From Nocardia bovistercoris (GTDB lineage: Bacteria; Actinomycetota; Actinomycetes; Mycobacteriales; Mycobacteriaceae), in the NCBI RefSeq assembly GCF_015674855.1, contig NZ_JADMLG010000008.1, positions 186,001 to 250,000 of the forward strand: DNA of 64,000 bases, read 5' to 3'. A program made the position numbers and the translations under genes. The notes under the pieces were generated by a model. It worked only from the letters and a program-made list of their open reading frames with translations, did no database searches and was not told where the DNA came from. Positions 7,952 to 16,858 of this stretch are shown here, one piece after another (positions within the stretch are counted from its first letter, which is position 1; each line of letters opens with the position of its first letter).

Positions 7952-9124
7952 TCATGCGCGCGGGATGTGGAATTCCCATTCGACCCCTTCGCCCGCACCT
8001 TCGGTGAGCAGTTCGGCGGTGCCGCCCAACGCTTCGATGCGCCCGACGATGGACCGTGACACTCCCATCCGCCCCTCGGCCGCGGCCTGTTCCAGCCGAC
8101 CCCGCTCGATCCCGACACCGTCGTCGCGCACGCTGACGATCAACTCCGCGCCGGTATCTTCCAGCAACACATAGGCTTTCGCATCCGATCCGGCGTGTAG
8201 GCCGACATTGGCCAGCGCCGTCGCCACCGCCGCGGCCACTTCCGTTGCCACCGACCGGCCCACCGGCACCGCTTCGCCGGGAGTGGAGACGAACACCGTC
8301 GGCGTCGCGTGCGCGGTCAGCAGGGGCCGCAGGTCGATATCGGCGCCACCCTCGTCGGCCCGCACGCCCTGCTCGGAGATGAGTACCCGCAACGCGACCT
8401 CCTGCTCGCCCGCTCGACGCGCCAATTCCTCGGTCGCGCCGCCGATTTCGTCGCCGCGCCGCTTGATGTAGCTGAGCACCTGCAGCACGCCGTCGTGCAC
8501 CTCGCGCGCCAGCCGTTCGCGCTCCTCGGCGGCGGCGGTCAGGCGCACCGCGCGCTGTAACTGTTCCTGGGCGCGGCGCGCGGTATTGGCGGCCAGGCCG
8601 AGCGCGAGACCGACCGAAACCAGGACCGGCATGGTGGCATCGGCCCACACGTCCTGCCCCCACTGTTCGCGCACGGTGATGATGACCACGGACACGAGCA
8701 CGCCGGAGGCGACGCCGAGGACGGGCCCGCGCAGGATCGCCGCGGAGATCACCGCGTTCGCCGCCCACATGGTGGTCGGCAGGGTCTGGTGTCCGTGATA
8801 CCAGTCGTAGTCGGCGACCAGTCGGGTCGCGCAGACGAGGGTGAGCACCACGATGTGGTCGCCGATCACGACCGAGGTGCGCACCTTCGCCACATTCGAC
8901 ACGTCCCAGTGCGAGAGCAGCAGCGCCGACATCCCCGACCACACCGCCATCAGCGCGATACACACCCAACTGAGGCGTTGATTGTCGTAGTAGGACACCG
9001 ACGCGAACTGCTGCCCGACCGCGTACAGCAGCGTGACCAGCCGGAACGCTTGCACGGCTCGCCACAGCGGCGCGGTCGCGGCGTCGGCCGGACTGAGTTC
9101 AGCCGTTCGGGTCGGCGCCGTCAT
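7952..9124 (-). CDS. macS: MacS-family sensor histidine kinase
   Basis: A 390-residue kinase. About six N-terminal membrane segments occupy residues 25-195. They are followed by a HisKA_3 dimerisation helix with the phospho-acceptor His in REVHDGVLQVLSYI, and an HATPase_c domain with the N box near ANVGLHAG and the G box VRDDGVGIE. The membrane input domain lacks an obvious extracellular sensor, so it probably senses the membrane itself. Its ATG lies inside the end of the AI-2E-type permease gene (26-bp overlap), so permease, kinase and regulator are likely one transcript. The MacS name follows the family name used for similar actinobacterial kinases. Confidence 0.88.
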   Translation of the reverse strand: MTAPTRTAELSPADAATAPLWRAVQAFRLVTLLYAVGQQFASVSYYDNQRLSWVCIALMAVWSGMSALLLSHWDVSNVAKVRTSVVIGDHIVVLTLVCATRLVADYDWYHGHQTLPTTMWAANAVISAAILRGPVLGVASGVLVSVVIITVREQWGQDVWADATMPVLVSVGLALGLAANTARRAQEQLQRAVRLTAAAEERERLAREVHDGVLQVLSYIKRRGDEIGGATEELARRAGEQEVALRVLISEQGVRADEGGADIDLRPLLTAHATPTVFVSTPGEAVPVGRSVATEVAAAVATALANVGLHAGSDAKAYVLLEDTGAELIVSVRDDGVGIERGRLEQAAAEGRMGVSRSIVGRIEALGGTAELLTEGAGEGVEWEFHIPRA

Positions 9125-10355
9125 CGGAGGTTTTCTCGGGGTGTTCGCGCAGGACCACGGATTCGTCTCGCAAGGTCGCCGCGATATCGAAGCGGTCGGG
9201 TTCGGGCCACCGGTCCGGTTCCGCCGAGTACATCCGCCCCGCTTCGCCGGTGCGCAACTCCTCGAACGCCTCCTCGGGACTGTCGGCGAGCAGCGACCGG
9301 ATCGCCGTGTTCATGACCGCGACGAACGGCACCGCGAGCAGGCCGCCCGCCACCCCGCCGACCACGACGCCCGCCGTGATCGCGAGCACGACCGCCAGCG
9401 GATGGATGCTCACCGCCCGACCGAGCAACAACGGTTGCAGCACATGGCTTTCCAGCTGCATGACCGCGATGATGATGCCGAGCACGATCAGCGCCGTCAC
9501 CGGACCCTTGGTCACAAGGGCGATGAACACCGCGATGAAACCCGCGAGGAACGCGCCGATGATCGGGATGAAAGCGCTGATGAACACCAGCGAAGCCAGC
9601 GGCAGCGCCAGCGGGACGCCGAGGATCGCCAGACCCGCGCCGATGCCGATGGCGTCGACCGCAGCCACCGCGACCGTGGCGCGCACGAACCCGACCAGCG
9701 TCCCGAAACCGAGCTGACCGGCCACTCGCACCCGTTCGCGATGCGGTTTCGGCACGATCTTGGTGACGAACTGCCAGATCTGGTCGCCGCCGTAGAGGAA
9801 GAAGATCAGGATGAACAAGCTCAGGAAGGTGCCGGTGAGTATGTGACCGATCGCGGTCGCGGTGGTGAGCGCACCACTGGTGACACTGTCCTGATTGGAC
9901 TGGATCATCTTCACGATCGTGTCGCCCGCGCTGCGGATCTGCTCGTTGCTCATATGCGCCGGACCGTTGATGAGCCAGTCCTGGATCTTGTGGATGCTGT
10001 CGGTGATCTCGTCGGACAGCTGCGGCAGACCGGCCACGAACTGTTCGACGACGAAGGTCATGATCCCCGCCACCAGGCCGAGTGAGCCGACCAGCGCGAC
10101 GAACACCCCCAGCCACCGCGGCACCCCCAACCGCTGCATCCAATCCACCACCGGCGCCAGCAATCCGGCGGCGAGCAGCGCGATGGCCAGCGGAATCACC
10201 ACCGTCGCCAACCGCTGCACCACCATCGACAGCACATAGAAGGCGGCGAAGATGACCAGCAGCCGCCACGCCCACTCGGCGCTCTGCCGCACCAGGGGAT
10301 GCACCGCGTCGGCGGCACTGGCACGCGCGGACGCATTCTGCTTCTGGTCGCTCAC
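9099..10355 (-). CDS. AI-2E family transporter (Rv0205-like)
   Basis: About 418 residues with eight predicted membrane segments and the family blocks VVIPLAIALLAAGLLAPVVDW, FIPIIGAFLAG and LESHVLQPLLLGRAVSIHPLAV. The family includes TqsA/AI-2 exporters and ion or lipid permeases, so the substrate is open. In M. tuberculosis the relative Rv0205 sits beside mmpL3, as in this neighbourhood. GTG 10355 is chosen because a minus-strand -10 TAGGCT lies exactly 7 nt upstream, suggesting a leaderless transcript; an upstream start near 10427 is also open. The C-terminal 60 residues are acidic and hydrophilic. Confidence 0.88.
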   Translation of the reverse strand: MSDQKQNASARASAADAVHPLVRQSAEWAWRLLVIFAAFYVLSMVVQRLATVVIPLAIALLAAGLLAPVVDWMQRLGVPRWLGVFVALVGSLGLVAGIMTFVVEQFVAGLPQLSDEITDSIHKIQDWLINGPAHMSNEQIRSAGDTIVKMIQSNQDSVTSGALTTATAIGHILTGTFLSLFILIFFLYGGDQIWQFVTKIVPKPHRERVRVAGQLGFGTLVGFVRATVAVAAVDAIGIGAGLAILGVPLALPLASLVFISAFIPIIGAFLAGFIAVFIALVTKGPVTALIVLGIIIAVMQLESHVLQPLLLGRAVSIHPLAVVLAITAGVVVGGVAGGLLAVPFVAVMNTAIRSLLADSPEEAFEELRTGEAGRMYSAEPDRWPEPDRFDIAATLRDESVVLREHPEKTSDDGADPNG

Positions 10356-10362
10356 CTCAGCG

Positions 10363-10368
10363 AGCCTA
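10363..10368 (-). promoter_or_regulatory. -10 element, probable leaderless promoter of AI-2E gene
   Basis: TAGGCT on the minus strand is followed by 7 nt and then the GTG start, so transcription probably begins at the start codon. Confidence 0.45.
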
Positions 10369-10442
10369 ACCGCCACCCCCGACCCCGCGCCCCGACAACC
10401 GTTGCCACCCGGCCGCCGCTCGTCCACCGGCCGACCGAACCC

Positions 10443-10980
10443 TCAGCGCAGCAGGACGGCGAGCACGTCGGGCGCGGTGAAGCGCCGACCGTAGGAGCTG
10501 TCGTCGTATCGCCGAACGACACCTGCCTCGACGAGTTGCCCGACGAGTGCGTTCGCCCTGGAGTAGGTCACCTTCAGGTGCCGCTCGACATTGCGGACAC
10601 CGAATATCGGCTGCGCGAGCGCATAGTCGACCAACCGCATCGCGTTCTCCGCGCGGAGCCCCGCCGCACGCACCATGGCCTTCAGCTCACCCCGGCGCGA
10701 AGGTTCCTTCCAGCGCCGAGGTGCTCTGCGCCTCTTGCCGCAGTGTCGACTGTCGAAGCAGCGCCGGATTGGGCAGTCGACGTGCTGAAGCGTCGAGCGC
10801 TGCGAGTGCGGCCCGCGCGTTGGCGACGGCATTGAACGTCGGTACGGTCAGCCCGGGGGTGACCACGGGAAGCGGCTCCGGCACGAAAGCCATATGCGAC
10901 CACGCACCCCATCGCGAGTCCATCCCGTTGATCGGAACAAGAACACCCGAAGGGCTGTTCACAAACATTTCAGCGCGCAC
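10443..10980 (-). pseudogene. Fic family gene with catalytic core deleted and frame broken
   Basis: Two pieces of one gene lie in different frames. The first (10980 to about 10687) encodes a Fic N-terminal domain ending ALLRQSTLRQEAQSTSALEG, the helix block that precedes the Fic fold, and then hits a stop. The second (about 10690 to 10443) encodes the C-terminal winged helix (VRNVERHLKVTYSRANALVG, RRFTAPDVLAVLLR) of the same family. The central Fic domain with the HPFxxGNGR AMPylation motif, about 200 residues, is absent. The protein can therefore no longer modify targets. A short product with the N-terminal domain alone could still be made. A leaderless-type promoter (TAGACT then 6 nt then GTG) is intact. 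Confidence 0.8.
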
Positions 10981-10982
10981 TA

Positions 10983-11009
10983 TGCAAGTCTATGGCAGGT
11001 TCACTTGCA
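10983..11009. promoter_or_regulatory. Inverted repeat over the fic promoter
   Basis: TGCAAGT and ACTTGCA are separated by 13 nt and overlap the minus-strand -10 TAGACT (10987-10992). This may be an autoregulatory site for the winged-helix part of the original Fic protein. Confidence 0.4.
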
Positions 11010-11086
11010 TTCTCGCCGAGTTTCGCGGCCGAAATGTAAGCCATCGAGCGTCTCCCTGGCTCAGCGCCCCGAGTGTCAACCCAGAT

Positions 11087-11106
11087 GCATACCGATGTTG
11101 GTATGC
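11087..11106 (+). promoter_or_regulatory. Toxin-antitoxin operator covering the -10 element
   Basis: GCATACC and GGTATGC form a perfect 7-bp inverted repeat with a 6-nt spacer. The right arm contains the -10 TATGCT (11102-11107), and the antitoxin ATG follows after exactly 7 nt. This is classic geometry for ribbon-helix-helix autorepression of a leaderless operon. Confidence 0.65.
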
Positions 11107-11114
11107 TTTGCGGT

Positions 11115-11354
11115 ATGAGCAAGCAGATCACCATCCGCCTGCCCGATGAGCTGGTCGATTTCGTGGATGCCGAGGTAGCAGCCCAGCATTGCGCTAGCCG
11201 TGCTGCTCTGGTCGCCGCTGCCCTCGAGCACTACCGCGAACGAGCCATCGGGGAAGCCATCGTCGCCGGGTATGCCAACATCCCCGACGGTGCGGACGAA
11301 GACCTGGACGAATTCCTGTCCGCCGCAGGCAAGTCCGTGTGGGGTGATGAGTGA
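11115..11354 (+). CDS. Ribbon-helix-helix antitoxin (MazE-like)
   Basis: A 79-residue protein beginning MSKQITIRLPDELVDFVDAE, the standard ribbon-helix-helix fold: a DNA-contacting strand (KQITIRL) and two helices. An acidic tail (GADEDLDEFLSAAGKSVWGD) is of the kind that wraps and blocks a MazF partner. It overlaps the toxin gene by 4 bp (GTGA), so antitoxin is made first and the two are coupled. The ATG at 11115 is preferred because the -10 element is precisely placed for a leaderless transcript; an upstream in-frame ATG at 11073 lies before the promoter and cannot be used. Confidence 0.88.
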   Translation: MSKQITIRLPDELVDFVDAEVAAQHCASRAALVAAALEHYRERAIGEAIVAGYANIPDGADEDLDEFLSAAGKSVWGDE

Positions 11355-11653
11355 GGCCGATCCACATCGCCGAGTTGGGCGCCAAACCGAGGCCGGTGCT
11401 GGTGCTGACGCGTGAGGTCGCCCGACCGGTACTGAACACGGTTACCGTCGCGCCGATCACAAGCACCATTCGTGGCATACCCACCGAGGTTCGGCTCGAC
11501 TCCGGCAATGGGCTGGATCATGACTGCGTGGCGTTGCTGGACAAGGTCACCACGATGCCCGCAGGCGCTCTCGGCCGCCGCGTCGGTTATCTGCACCCAG
11601 GGCAGGAGCAATACCTGACTGACGCCATCCATGCCGCATTCGAACTGAAGTAG
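11351..11653 (+). CDS. MazF/PemK-type mRNA interferase toxin
   Basis: A 100-residue toxin. RPIHIAELGAKPRPVLVLTRE contains the PRPVLVL core with the conserved arginine, followed by VTVAPITSTIRGIPTEVRL, matching the ITST/RG block of MazF, and DKVTTMP. MazF enzymes cut single-stranded RNA at short motifs and stop growth when antitoxin is lost. The GTG start overlaps the antitoxin stop. The pair looks intact, in contrast to the broken Fic gene 130 bp away. Cleavage specificity cannot be inferred. Confidence 0.9.
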   Translation: MRPIHIAELGAKPRPVLVLTREVARPVLNTVTVAPITSTIRGIPTEVRLDSGNGLDHDCVALLDKVTTMPAGALGRRVGYLHPGQEQYLTDAIHAAFELK

Positions 11654-11842
11654 GCAGGGTTCTAAACGGGGCTTCCCTGGGCTTCAGGCGCTGGAATGTC
11701 GGCATCCATGCGGTCCTGGGGGTGAATCCTGGCTCTGATCGCTCTTAGCGGCCGACCTGATCGCCGTGCATGTCGTATCCGTGCGCTCGGGCGGGGCTGA
11801 CTAGCGCCCACACCGTGCCCGTATGAGCGGAACGCTAAATTG

Positions 11843-13402
11843 ATGTCTGTGTCGGCGCCCCTGGAAGCGGTCAAACAGACCATGCGAACGCGCTGGCCGC
11901 TGTACTTGACATCGATGCTGTTGGCCAATGCCTTCGGTGCGGTGCTGGTGTGGGCGTTCATCCAGTATGGGCTGCCGATTCCGGAAGGGGAGGCGGCCGG
12001 GTCGCGCAGCGTCGGGCTGTTCGTGCCCGCGCTGGTGTTCATCACCGGCGGGCTGTTGAGTCTCGCGGCGTCGGCGCTGATGTTGCGGCCGGTGATGCGG
12101 TGGCAGATGCGGGGTGGGCCGCCGAGTCGGCAGGAGCAGATGGCGGCGTTGCATGCGCCGTTGCGGCAGTCGATCGTGCATCTGGTGCTGTGGTTGGTCG
12201 GCGGCGCGGTGCTGGCGGCGTTGATCATCTCGAATACGCCGGAGCTCGCGGGCGCGGTGATCGTCACCGAGTGCATGGCGGCGACGATCGTGTTCGGGTT
12301 CACCTACATGCTCGGTGAACGCATCCTGCGTCCGGTGGCCGCCGAGGCGTTGACCGCGGGCACCTTCGATCACACGCTGACCCCGGGTGTCGGCACCCGC
12401 ATGGGCATGACCTGGGGGATGGGCACCTTCGCGCCGACCATCGCGATCGTCCTGCTGTGCGTGACACAGATCACTTCGGATGTGAAGTTCTCGGCGCAGT
12501 CGCTGGCGGTGTCGATCCTGTTGCTCTCCGGCGTGGTGATCATGCAGGCGCTCGCGCTGTCCATGCTCACCGGGTCGAGCATCTCCGACCCGATCCGCCA
12601 GCTCAGCCAGGCCATCGACCGGGTCCAGGGCGGTGCGCGCGACGTGCAGGTCGAGGTCTTCGACGGCAGCGAGATCGGACTGCTGCAGGTCGGGTTCAAC
12701 CGCATGATGGAAGAAGCCGCCAAGCGCAGGCAATTGCAGGAACTGTTCGGTCAGCACGTCGGTGAGGAAGTCGCGCAGCGCGCCCTCGACTACGGCACCG
12801 AACTCGGCGGCGAGACCAGGTTCGTCGCGGTCCTGTTCGTCGACATGGTCGGATCGACGGCCGCCGCCGCCGAACGCCCGCCCACCGAGGTGGTCGGCCT
12901 GCTCAACGAGTTCTTCCGGATCGTGGTCGACGTCATCGACCGCCACCACGGCTTCGTCAACAAATTCGTCGGCGACGCGGCGCTCGCCATCTTCGGCGCG
13001 CCGCTGGACCGGCCCGACGCGCCGACCGCGGCGCTGGCCGCCGCAAGGGAACTGCGCGAGGCCCTGCGCGAGGTGCCGGGACTCGATATCGGTATCGGCG
13101 TATCGGCCGGTCTCGCGGTCGCCGGGAATATCGGCGCGGCGAACCGGTTCGAATACACGGTGATCGGTGACCCGGTCAACGAAGCGTCCCGCCTCACCGA
13201 ACTGGCCAAGGACCAGCCGGGACGAGTACTCGCGTCGGGGAGCGCGCTGTACTTCGCCGACGAGAGCGAGCAACAATTGTGGATATCCGGCGACGAGGTA
13301 CAACTGCGCGGCCGCCGTCGGAAGACGCGGTTGGCGTGGCCGAAGGACGGTGGGGAGCGGCACGAGGATGCAGACAGCGAATCGATCGGTTCGTTAGGGT
13401 GA
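11843..13402 (+). CDS. Membrane-bound class III adenylate cyclase with HAMP domain
   Basis: A 519-residue protein. Six hydrophobic segments fill residues 15-250, then a HAMP linker (SISDPIRQLSQAIDRVQGGA), then a class III catalytic domain. Metal ligands are visible in FVDMVGST and NKFVGDAALAIFG, and the transition-state Asn/Arg in VNEASRL. The Lys of NKFVGD and Asp of YTVIGDPVN are the residue pair that selects ATP, so the product is probably cAMP. The architecture matches mycobacterial Rv1318c-Rv1320c and Rv3645. ATG 11843 is taken as start; a -10-like TAAATT (11836-11841) is also correctly spaced for leaderless initiation at GTG 11849. Confidence 0.92.
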   Translation: MSVSAPLEAVKQTMRTRWPLYLTSMLLANAFGAVLVWAFIQYGLPIPEGEAAGSRSVGLFVPALVFITGGLLSLAASALMLRPVMRWQMRGGPPSRQEQMAALHAPLRQSIVHLVLWLVGGAVLAALIISNTPELAGAVIVTECMAATIVFGFTYMLGERILRPVAAEALTAGTFDHTLTPGVGTRMGMTWGMGTFAPTIAIVLLCVTQITSDVKFSAQSLAVSILLLSGVVIMQALALSMLTGSSISDPIRQLSQAIDRVQGGARDVQVEVFDGSEIGLLQVGFNRMMEEAAKRRQLQELFGQHVGEEVAQRALDYGTELGGETRFVAVLFVDMVGSTAAAAERPPTEVVGLLNEFFRIVVDVIDRHHGFVNKFVGDAALAIFGAPLDRPDAPTAALAAARELREALREVPGLDIGIGVSAGLAVAGNIGAANRFEYTVIGDPVNEASRLTELAKDQPGRVLASGSALYFADESEQQLWISGDEVQLRGRRRKTRLAWPKDGGERHEDADSESIGSLG

Positions 13403-13406
13403 CGGC

Positions 13407-14486
13407 GTGACGGCCGAGAGTGACGCGAAAGGCGGGTCGACACCGAAACCGCCCGCCCGGCGCCGTTTTCGGTGGGTCAAATGGGTTCTCGGGGTGGCCC
13501 TGGTCGCGTTGCTCGTCGGCGAGGGCTTCTATCTGTGGCCGAGCCTGCACGAATCCTGGCAGAAGCTGACCGAGATCCACTGGGGTTGGCTCGCGTTGGC
13601 TATCTGGCTGCAAGCGTTGTCGATGAGCGGGTTCGGCCGGGTGCAGAAACAGCTGCTGCACGCGGGCGGCGTCGATGTGACGCAGCGCAAGTCGGTCGCC
13701 GTGGTCTACGGCGCGACGGCCATGTCGGTGACTTTGCCCGCCGGACAGGTATTTTCCACCGCGTTCACCTATCGCCAGACCCGGCGTTGGGGTGCGAGTC
13801 CGATCGTGGCCTCCTGGCAGTTGGTGATTTCCGGAGTCATCGCGACCGCCGGGCTCGCGCTACTCGGTGTCGGCGGCGCGCTACTGGTCGGCAATCGGGT
13901 CGGGCCGTTCAAACTCGTGCTGACGCTGGCCGGGGTGGCCGCGTTGATCTGGGCGGGCAACTACATCTCCCGTAATCCGGGATCGCTGGAGTCGGTGCTG
14001 CGGCGCACGGTCGCCATGGTCAATCGGATACGGAAGCGGCCCGCCGATCGCGGCATGGACAAGGTCGCCGACGTCCTGAGCCAACTCGAGTCGGTCGATC
14101 TGGGCAAACGGGACGGGGTGCTGGTCGGATTCTGGGCGCTGGTGCACAGGTTCAGCGACGTGGCGTGCCTCGGTGCGTCCTGCTACGCGGTCGGCGCCGA
14201 CCCCAAACTGTCCGGTCTGCTGTTGGCTTTCGCGGCGGGCAAGGCGGTCGGCTCGATTCCCTTCGCGCCCGGCGGCATCGTCTACGTCGACGCGACCCTC
14301 ATCTACGGTCTCACCGCCGCCGCCGGGCTGCCCGCGGCCCAGGCCGTCGCGGTGGCCTTCGTCTACCGCCTGGTGAGTTTCATCATGGTCGCGATCGTGG
14401 GCTGGATCGTCTTCGCGTTCCTGTTCCGCACACCGCAGGCCGACGACGCCGAATACGAGAAGGAATTCGAGCAGCGCCGCATCTGA
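13407..14486 (+). CDS. UPF0104/YbhN family membrane protein (Rv0204c-like)
   Basis: A 359-residue protein with seven to eight membrane segments, matching the lysylphosphatidylglycerol-synthase transmembrane/UPF0104 fold. Conserved blocks include VVYGATAMSVTLPAGQVFSTAF and FAPGGIVYVDATLIYGLTAAAG near the C-terminus. The aminoacyl-transfer domain of MprF is absent, so a flippase-like or unknown lipid role is likely. In M. tuberculosis Rv0204c lies near mmpL3, consistent with this neighbourhood. GTG starts 4 nt after the cyclase stop; TAGGGT lies 6 nt before the GTG, so an internal leaderless promoter is possible. Confidence 0.85.
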   Translation: MTAESDAKGGSTPKPPARRRFRWVKWVLGVALVALLVGEGFYLWPSLHESWQKLTEIHWGWLALAIWLQALSMSGFGRVQKQLLHAGGVDVTQRKSVAVVYGATAMSVTLPAGQVFSTAFTYRQTRRWGASPIVASWQLVISGVIATAGLALLGVGGALLVGNRVGPFKLVLTLAGVAALIWAGNYISRNPGSLESVLRRTVAMVNRIRKRPADRGMDKVADVLSQLESVDLGKRDGVLVGFWALVHRFSDVACLGASCYAVGADPKLSGLLLAFAAGKAVGSIPFAPGGIVYVDATLIYGLTAAAGLPAAQAVAVAFVYRLVSFIMVAIVGWIVFAFLFRTPQADDAEYEKEFEQRRI

Positions 14487-14714
14487 GGTCGCGTGGCCGC
14501 CGGCGCGCCGCGTGGTGCTGCACGTGAGATGACACTGCCCGTGTCACCAGGGCGTTGGGTCGCCTTGTCACCGGATCACCGGGTTCACCGGTCGCAGGGT
14601 TCGTCGTACTGCCTGTGGCGTCGGAAACGCGAGTGACGTGGGCGCCGAAACGTGGTGGCGCGCGACACCGTGGCGGCGCGGAGGCTGCGCGGCGGATCCG
14701 ATTACGCTGGTCGC

Positions 14715-15101
14715 GTGCAGAGAATAGCCCCGTACGCGGTCGATCTGGCGCTGGTCATCCTGTTCGCGGTGATCGGTCGGAGCACGCACGACGAGGCGAT
14801 ATTCGCCGGCCTGCCCAAGACGGTGTGGCCGTTTGCCGTCGGCCTGGTCGTCGGGTGGGCGGCGGCCTACGCCCTCGCCTGTCGGCGTGGGCCCCGTCGC
14901 GACGACGGATTCAACCCCATGCGAGTATGGCCAACCGGTGTGCTGGTATGGGCGTCCACGCTCGCGATCGGCATGGTGTTGCGGGCGCTGAGCGGACAGG
15001 GGGTCGCGGCAAGCTTCGTCGTGGTCGCCGCGGTGGCGCTCGCGCTGTTCCTGATCGGCTGGCGTGCGGCAGTCAGGGCGCTGCCGCGCAGTATCCGCTG
15101 A
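14715..15101 (+). CDS. DUF3054 family small membrane protein
   Basis: A 128-residue protein with four predicted membrane helices, starting VQRIAPYAVDLALVILFAVI and including FAVGLVVGWAAAYAL and the loop MRVWPTGVLVWASTLAIGM, the core of DUF3054. Function is unknown. GTG 14715 is chosen over upstream frames because TACGCT (14703-14708) followed by 6 nt gives a leaderless start and because DUF3054 proteins start at this helix. Confidence 0.85.
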   Translation: MQRIAPYAVDLALVILFAVIGRSTHDEAIFAGLPKTVWPFAVGLVVGWAAAYALACRRGPRRDDGFNPMRVWPTGVLVWASTLAIGMVLRALSGQGVAASFVVVAAVALALFLIGWRAAVRALPRSIR

Positions 15102-15335
15102 CTCACGATCCGCTGACTCACGCCGTCGCCTGATGCCCGCGGCCCACCTGACGATTCGCGATGCGGGTGGCGAGTTCGAAGGGTCTCTGCGAGTGCGTGG
15201 TTCGGCCATCTATGCCTGCGGCGGGCTGCGTCGGCGCCTGCTCGGTTTTCTACGCCCGCGCGGCGGCGGAAGGTCCCACCTGCGTGCTTCGGTCTTCGAT
15301 GCTCGCGTGGCAGTAGAAGGCCGGCCGTGCGCGAT

Positions 15336-16526
15336 TCAGTCGTTGACCCCGATGCGGCGGGCGAACGCGCGCAGGGGGACTCGGCGGTCGTGGTCGAGCA
15401 GTTCGGAGACCACGTGGCGAGGCAGGGTCTGATACTTCATCCAGTCCTTGCCGCCGACCCGTTCGGCGTTGAGCAGGGCGTCGAGCGCGCGCTGGTATTG
15501 ACCGGTGCGCGCCCAGGCGACCGCCGTGTCGGCCAGGTGCCTGGCCCGCGAGGACTGCGGCAGGCCGATGTTCATCGGCATCTCCTTGGCCGCCGCGAGT
15601 GCCTCGGGATAGCGCTCGGAGGACACGTTCACGTCCACGGTCTGCATCACGACCTGTGAAGGACCGAAGTAGGTCTCGTAGTCCTGCCGGTCGACGCCGA
15701 TGCGCAGCGCGACCTCACCCGCCGTCTCGAGCAGCGACAACGCCTCCGGCACATCCTGCGCGCGACCCGCCGCCGTAGCCCCCTGCAGGACCAGCGAGCC
15801 GTAGGCCGAGAGGTGCGCCTGACTTTCGTCACCGGACGGTTCGAGATTCGAGGCCGCGCGTAAAGCGACCTTGCGGGATTCGTCGTAGCGGCCCTGCACG
15901 AGCAGCTGCCACGCGACCGAGCCGCGAATTGTGGCGAGCAGCAGGGGATCGTTGCCGTGTTCGGCGGCGCCGAGAGCCTGGCGGATCGCGAGGAAAGCCG
16001 GATCGGTCTGGCCGAGATGCACCAGTGTGCAGCCGGTCACCCAGTACATCCTGGCGAGCAGCTCGTTGGCCGGGGCGACCGATCCGTTGCGCGCGGCGTG
16101 CACGGTGGCGCGCAACTGCGTGAGTCCGGAAGGCAGGATGGTGGTGAGCAATTCGTAGCGGCCCGCCCAGTAGGCGCCCCACGCGTAGTCCACCGAGCGG
16201 CCGCCCTCGTCCAGGCTCACGGCCTGTTCCTCGGGAAGTTCGCCGAGCAGATCGTCGACGCTGGTGAGCGCGCGGCGAATCGCGACGATGCCTTCGTCGG
16301 GATTGCCCGAAGGTATCCCGTGTCGCTTTCCGATCAGATCGGAGATGTCGACATCCAATGCGCGCGCGATCTTCTGGAGGCTCGCTATGGACGCCGTCTG
16401 GCGTCCGCCCTGCTCGAGCTTGCGTACGAGATCGACACTGACTCCCGCTTGATCGGCAAGTTGGCGCTGCGTGAGCGCTTTGCCACGGAAGCGCCGGATC
16501 CGCACCCCGATCGACGTATCGTCCAT
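15336..16526 (-). CDS. XRE-family regulator with TPR-like C-terminal domain
   Basis: A 396-residue protein. An N-terminal helix-turn-helix (residues about 8-65: ALTQRQLADQAGVSVDLVRKLEQG) is followed by about 320 residues of helical repeats resembling tetratricopeptide units (YRQALDALLNAERVGG-like segments, AAEHGNDPLLLATIRGSVAW). This layout is common in Nocardia and Streptomyces regulators that bind a peptide or partner protein through the repeat domain. It diverges from a small hypothetical gene at 16859, which may be its target or partner. No ligand is predictable. Confidence 0.88.
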   Translation of the reverse strand: MDDTSIGVRIRRFRGKALTQRQLADQAGVSVDLVRKLEQGGRQTASIASLQKIARALDVDISDLIGKRHGIPSGNPDEGIVAIRRALTSVDDLLGELPEEQAVSLDEGGRSVDYAWGAYWAGRYELLTTILPSGLTQLRATVHAARNGSVAPANELLARMYWVTGCTLVHLGQTDPAFLAIRQALGAAEHGNDPLLLATIRGSVAWQLLVQGRYDESRKVALRAASNLEPSGDESQAHLSAYGSLVLQGATAAGRAQDVPEALSLLETAGEVALRIGVDRQDYETYFGPSQVVMQTVDVNVSSERYPEALAAAKEMPMNIGLPQSSRARHLADTAVAWARTGQYQRALDALLNAERVGGKDWMKYQTLPRHVVSELLDHDRRVPLRAFARRIGVND

Positions 16527-16858
16527 GGTCCCGAGTCCTTTGTTAAATCCAGGTTTCAGGATACGACGCTAAGCGATCCAGGTCACCCCCTGGTGGGACA
16601 TTACGTACGACCGGTTCGGTCTCAGTTGGAATACCGTTGCCTTTCTGCAAATTTGAGAATGCAAAGGGCGGCGGATATGACAATCATGTCGAACACCACC
16701 GTGCGGGCTTCTCGCGCCGATCGCGCGAACGGCCAGGGGGCACAATCCGATCGACAGGCACACGCGACCCGTGGCGCCGACGGACCGCGGAACTTGCTAC
16801 TACCACCGCAGATCACCAGCATTGTTCGGGCCGGCGTTCGTGGCGAGGGGTGAGAAGA
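16527..16858. other. Intergenic region between divergent regulator and hypothetical gene
   Basis: A 332-bp region. It has an AT-richer section at 16530-16690 likely holding both promoters, and no convincing coding sequence. Open frames through it lack ribosome sites. Confidence 0.4.

Noticed and set aside
11801..13363. 520-codon minus-strand frame opposite the adenylate cyclase
   Set aside because: Antisense shadow of a clearly recognisable cyclase.
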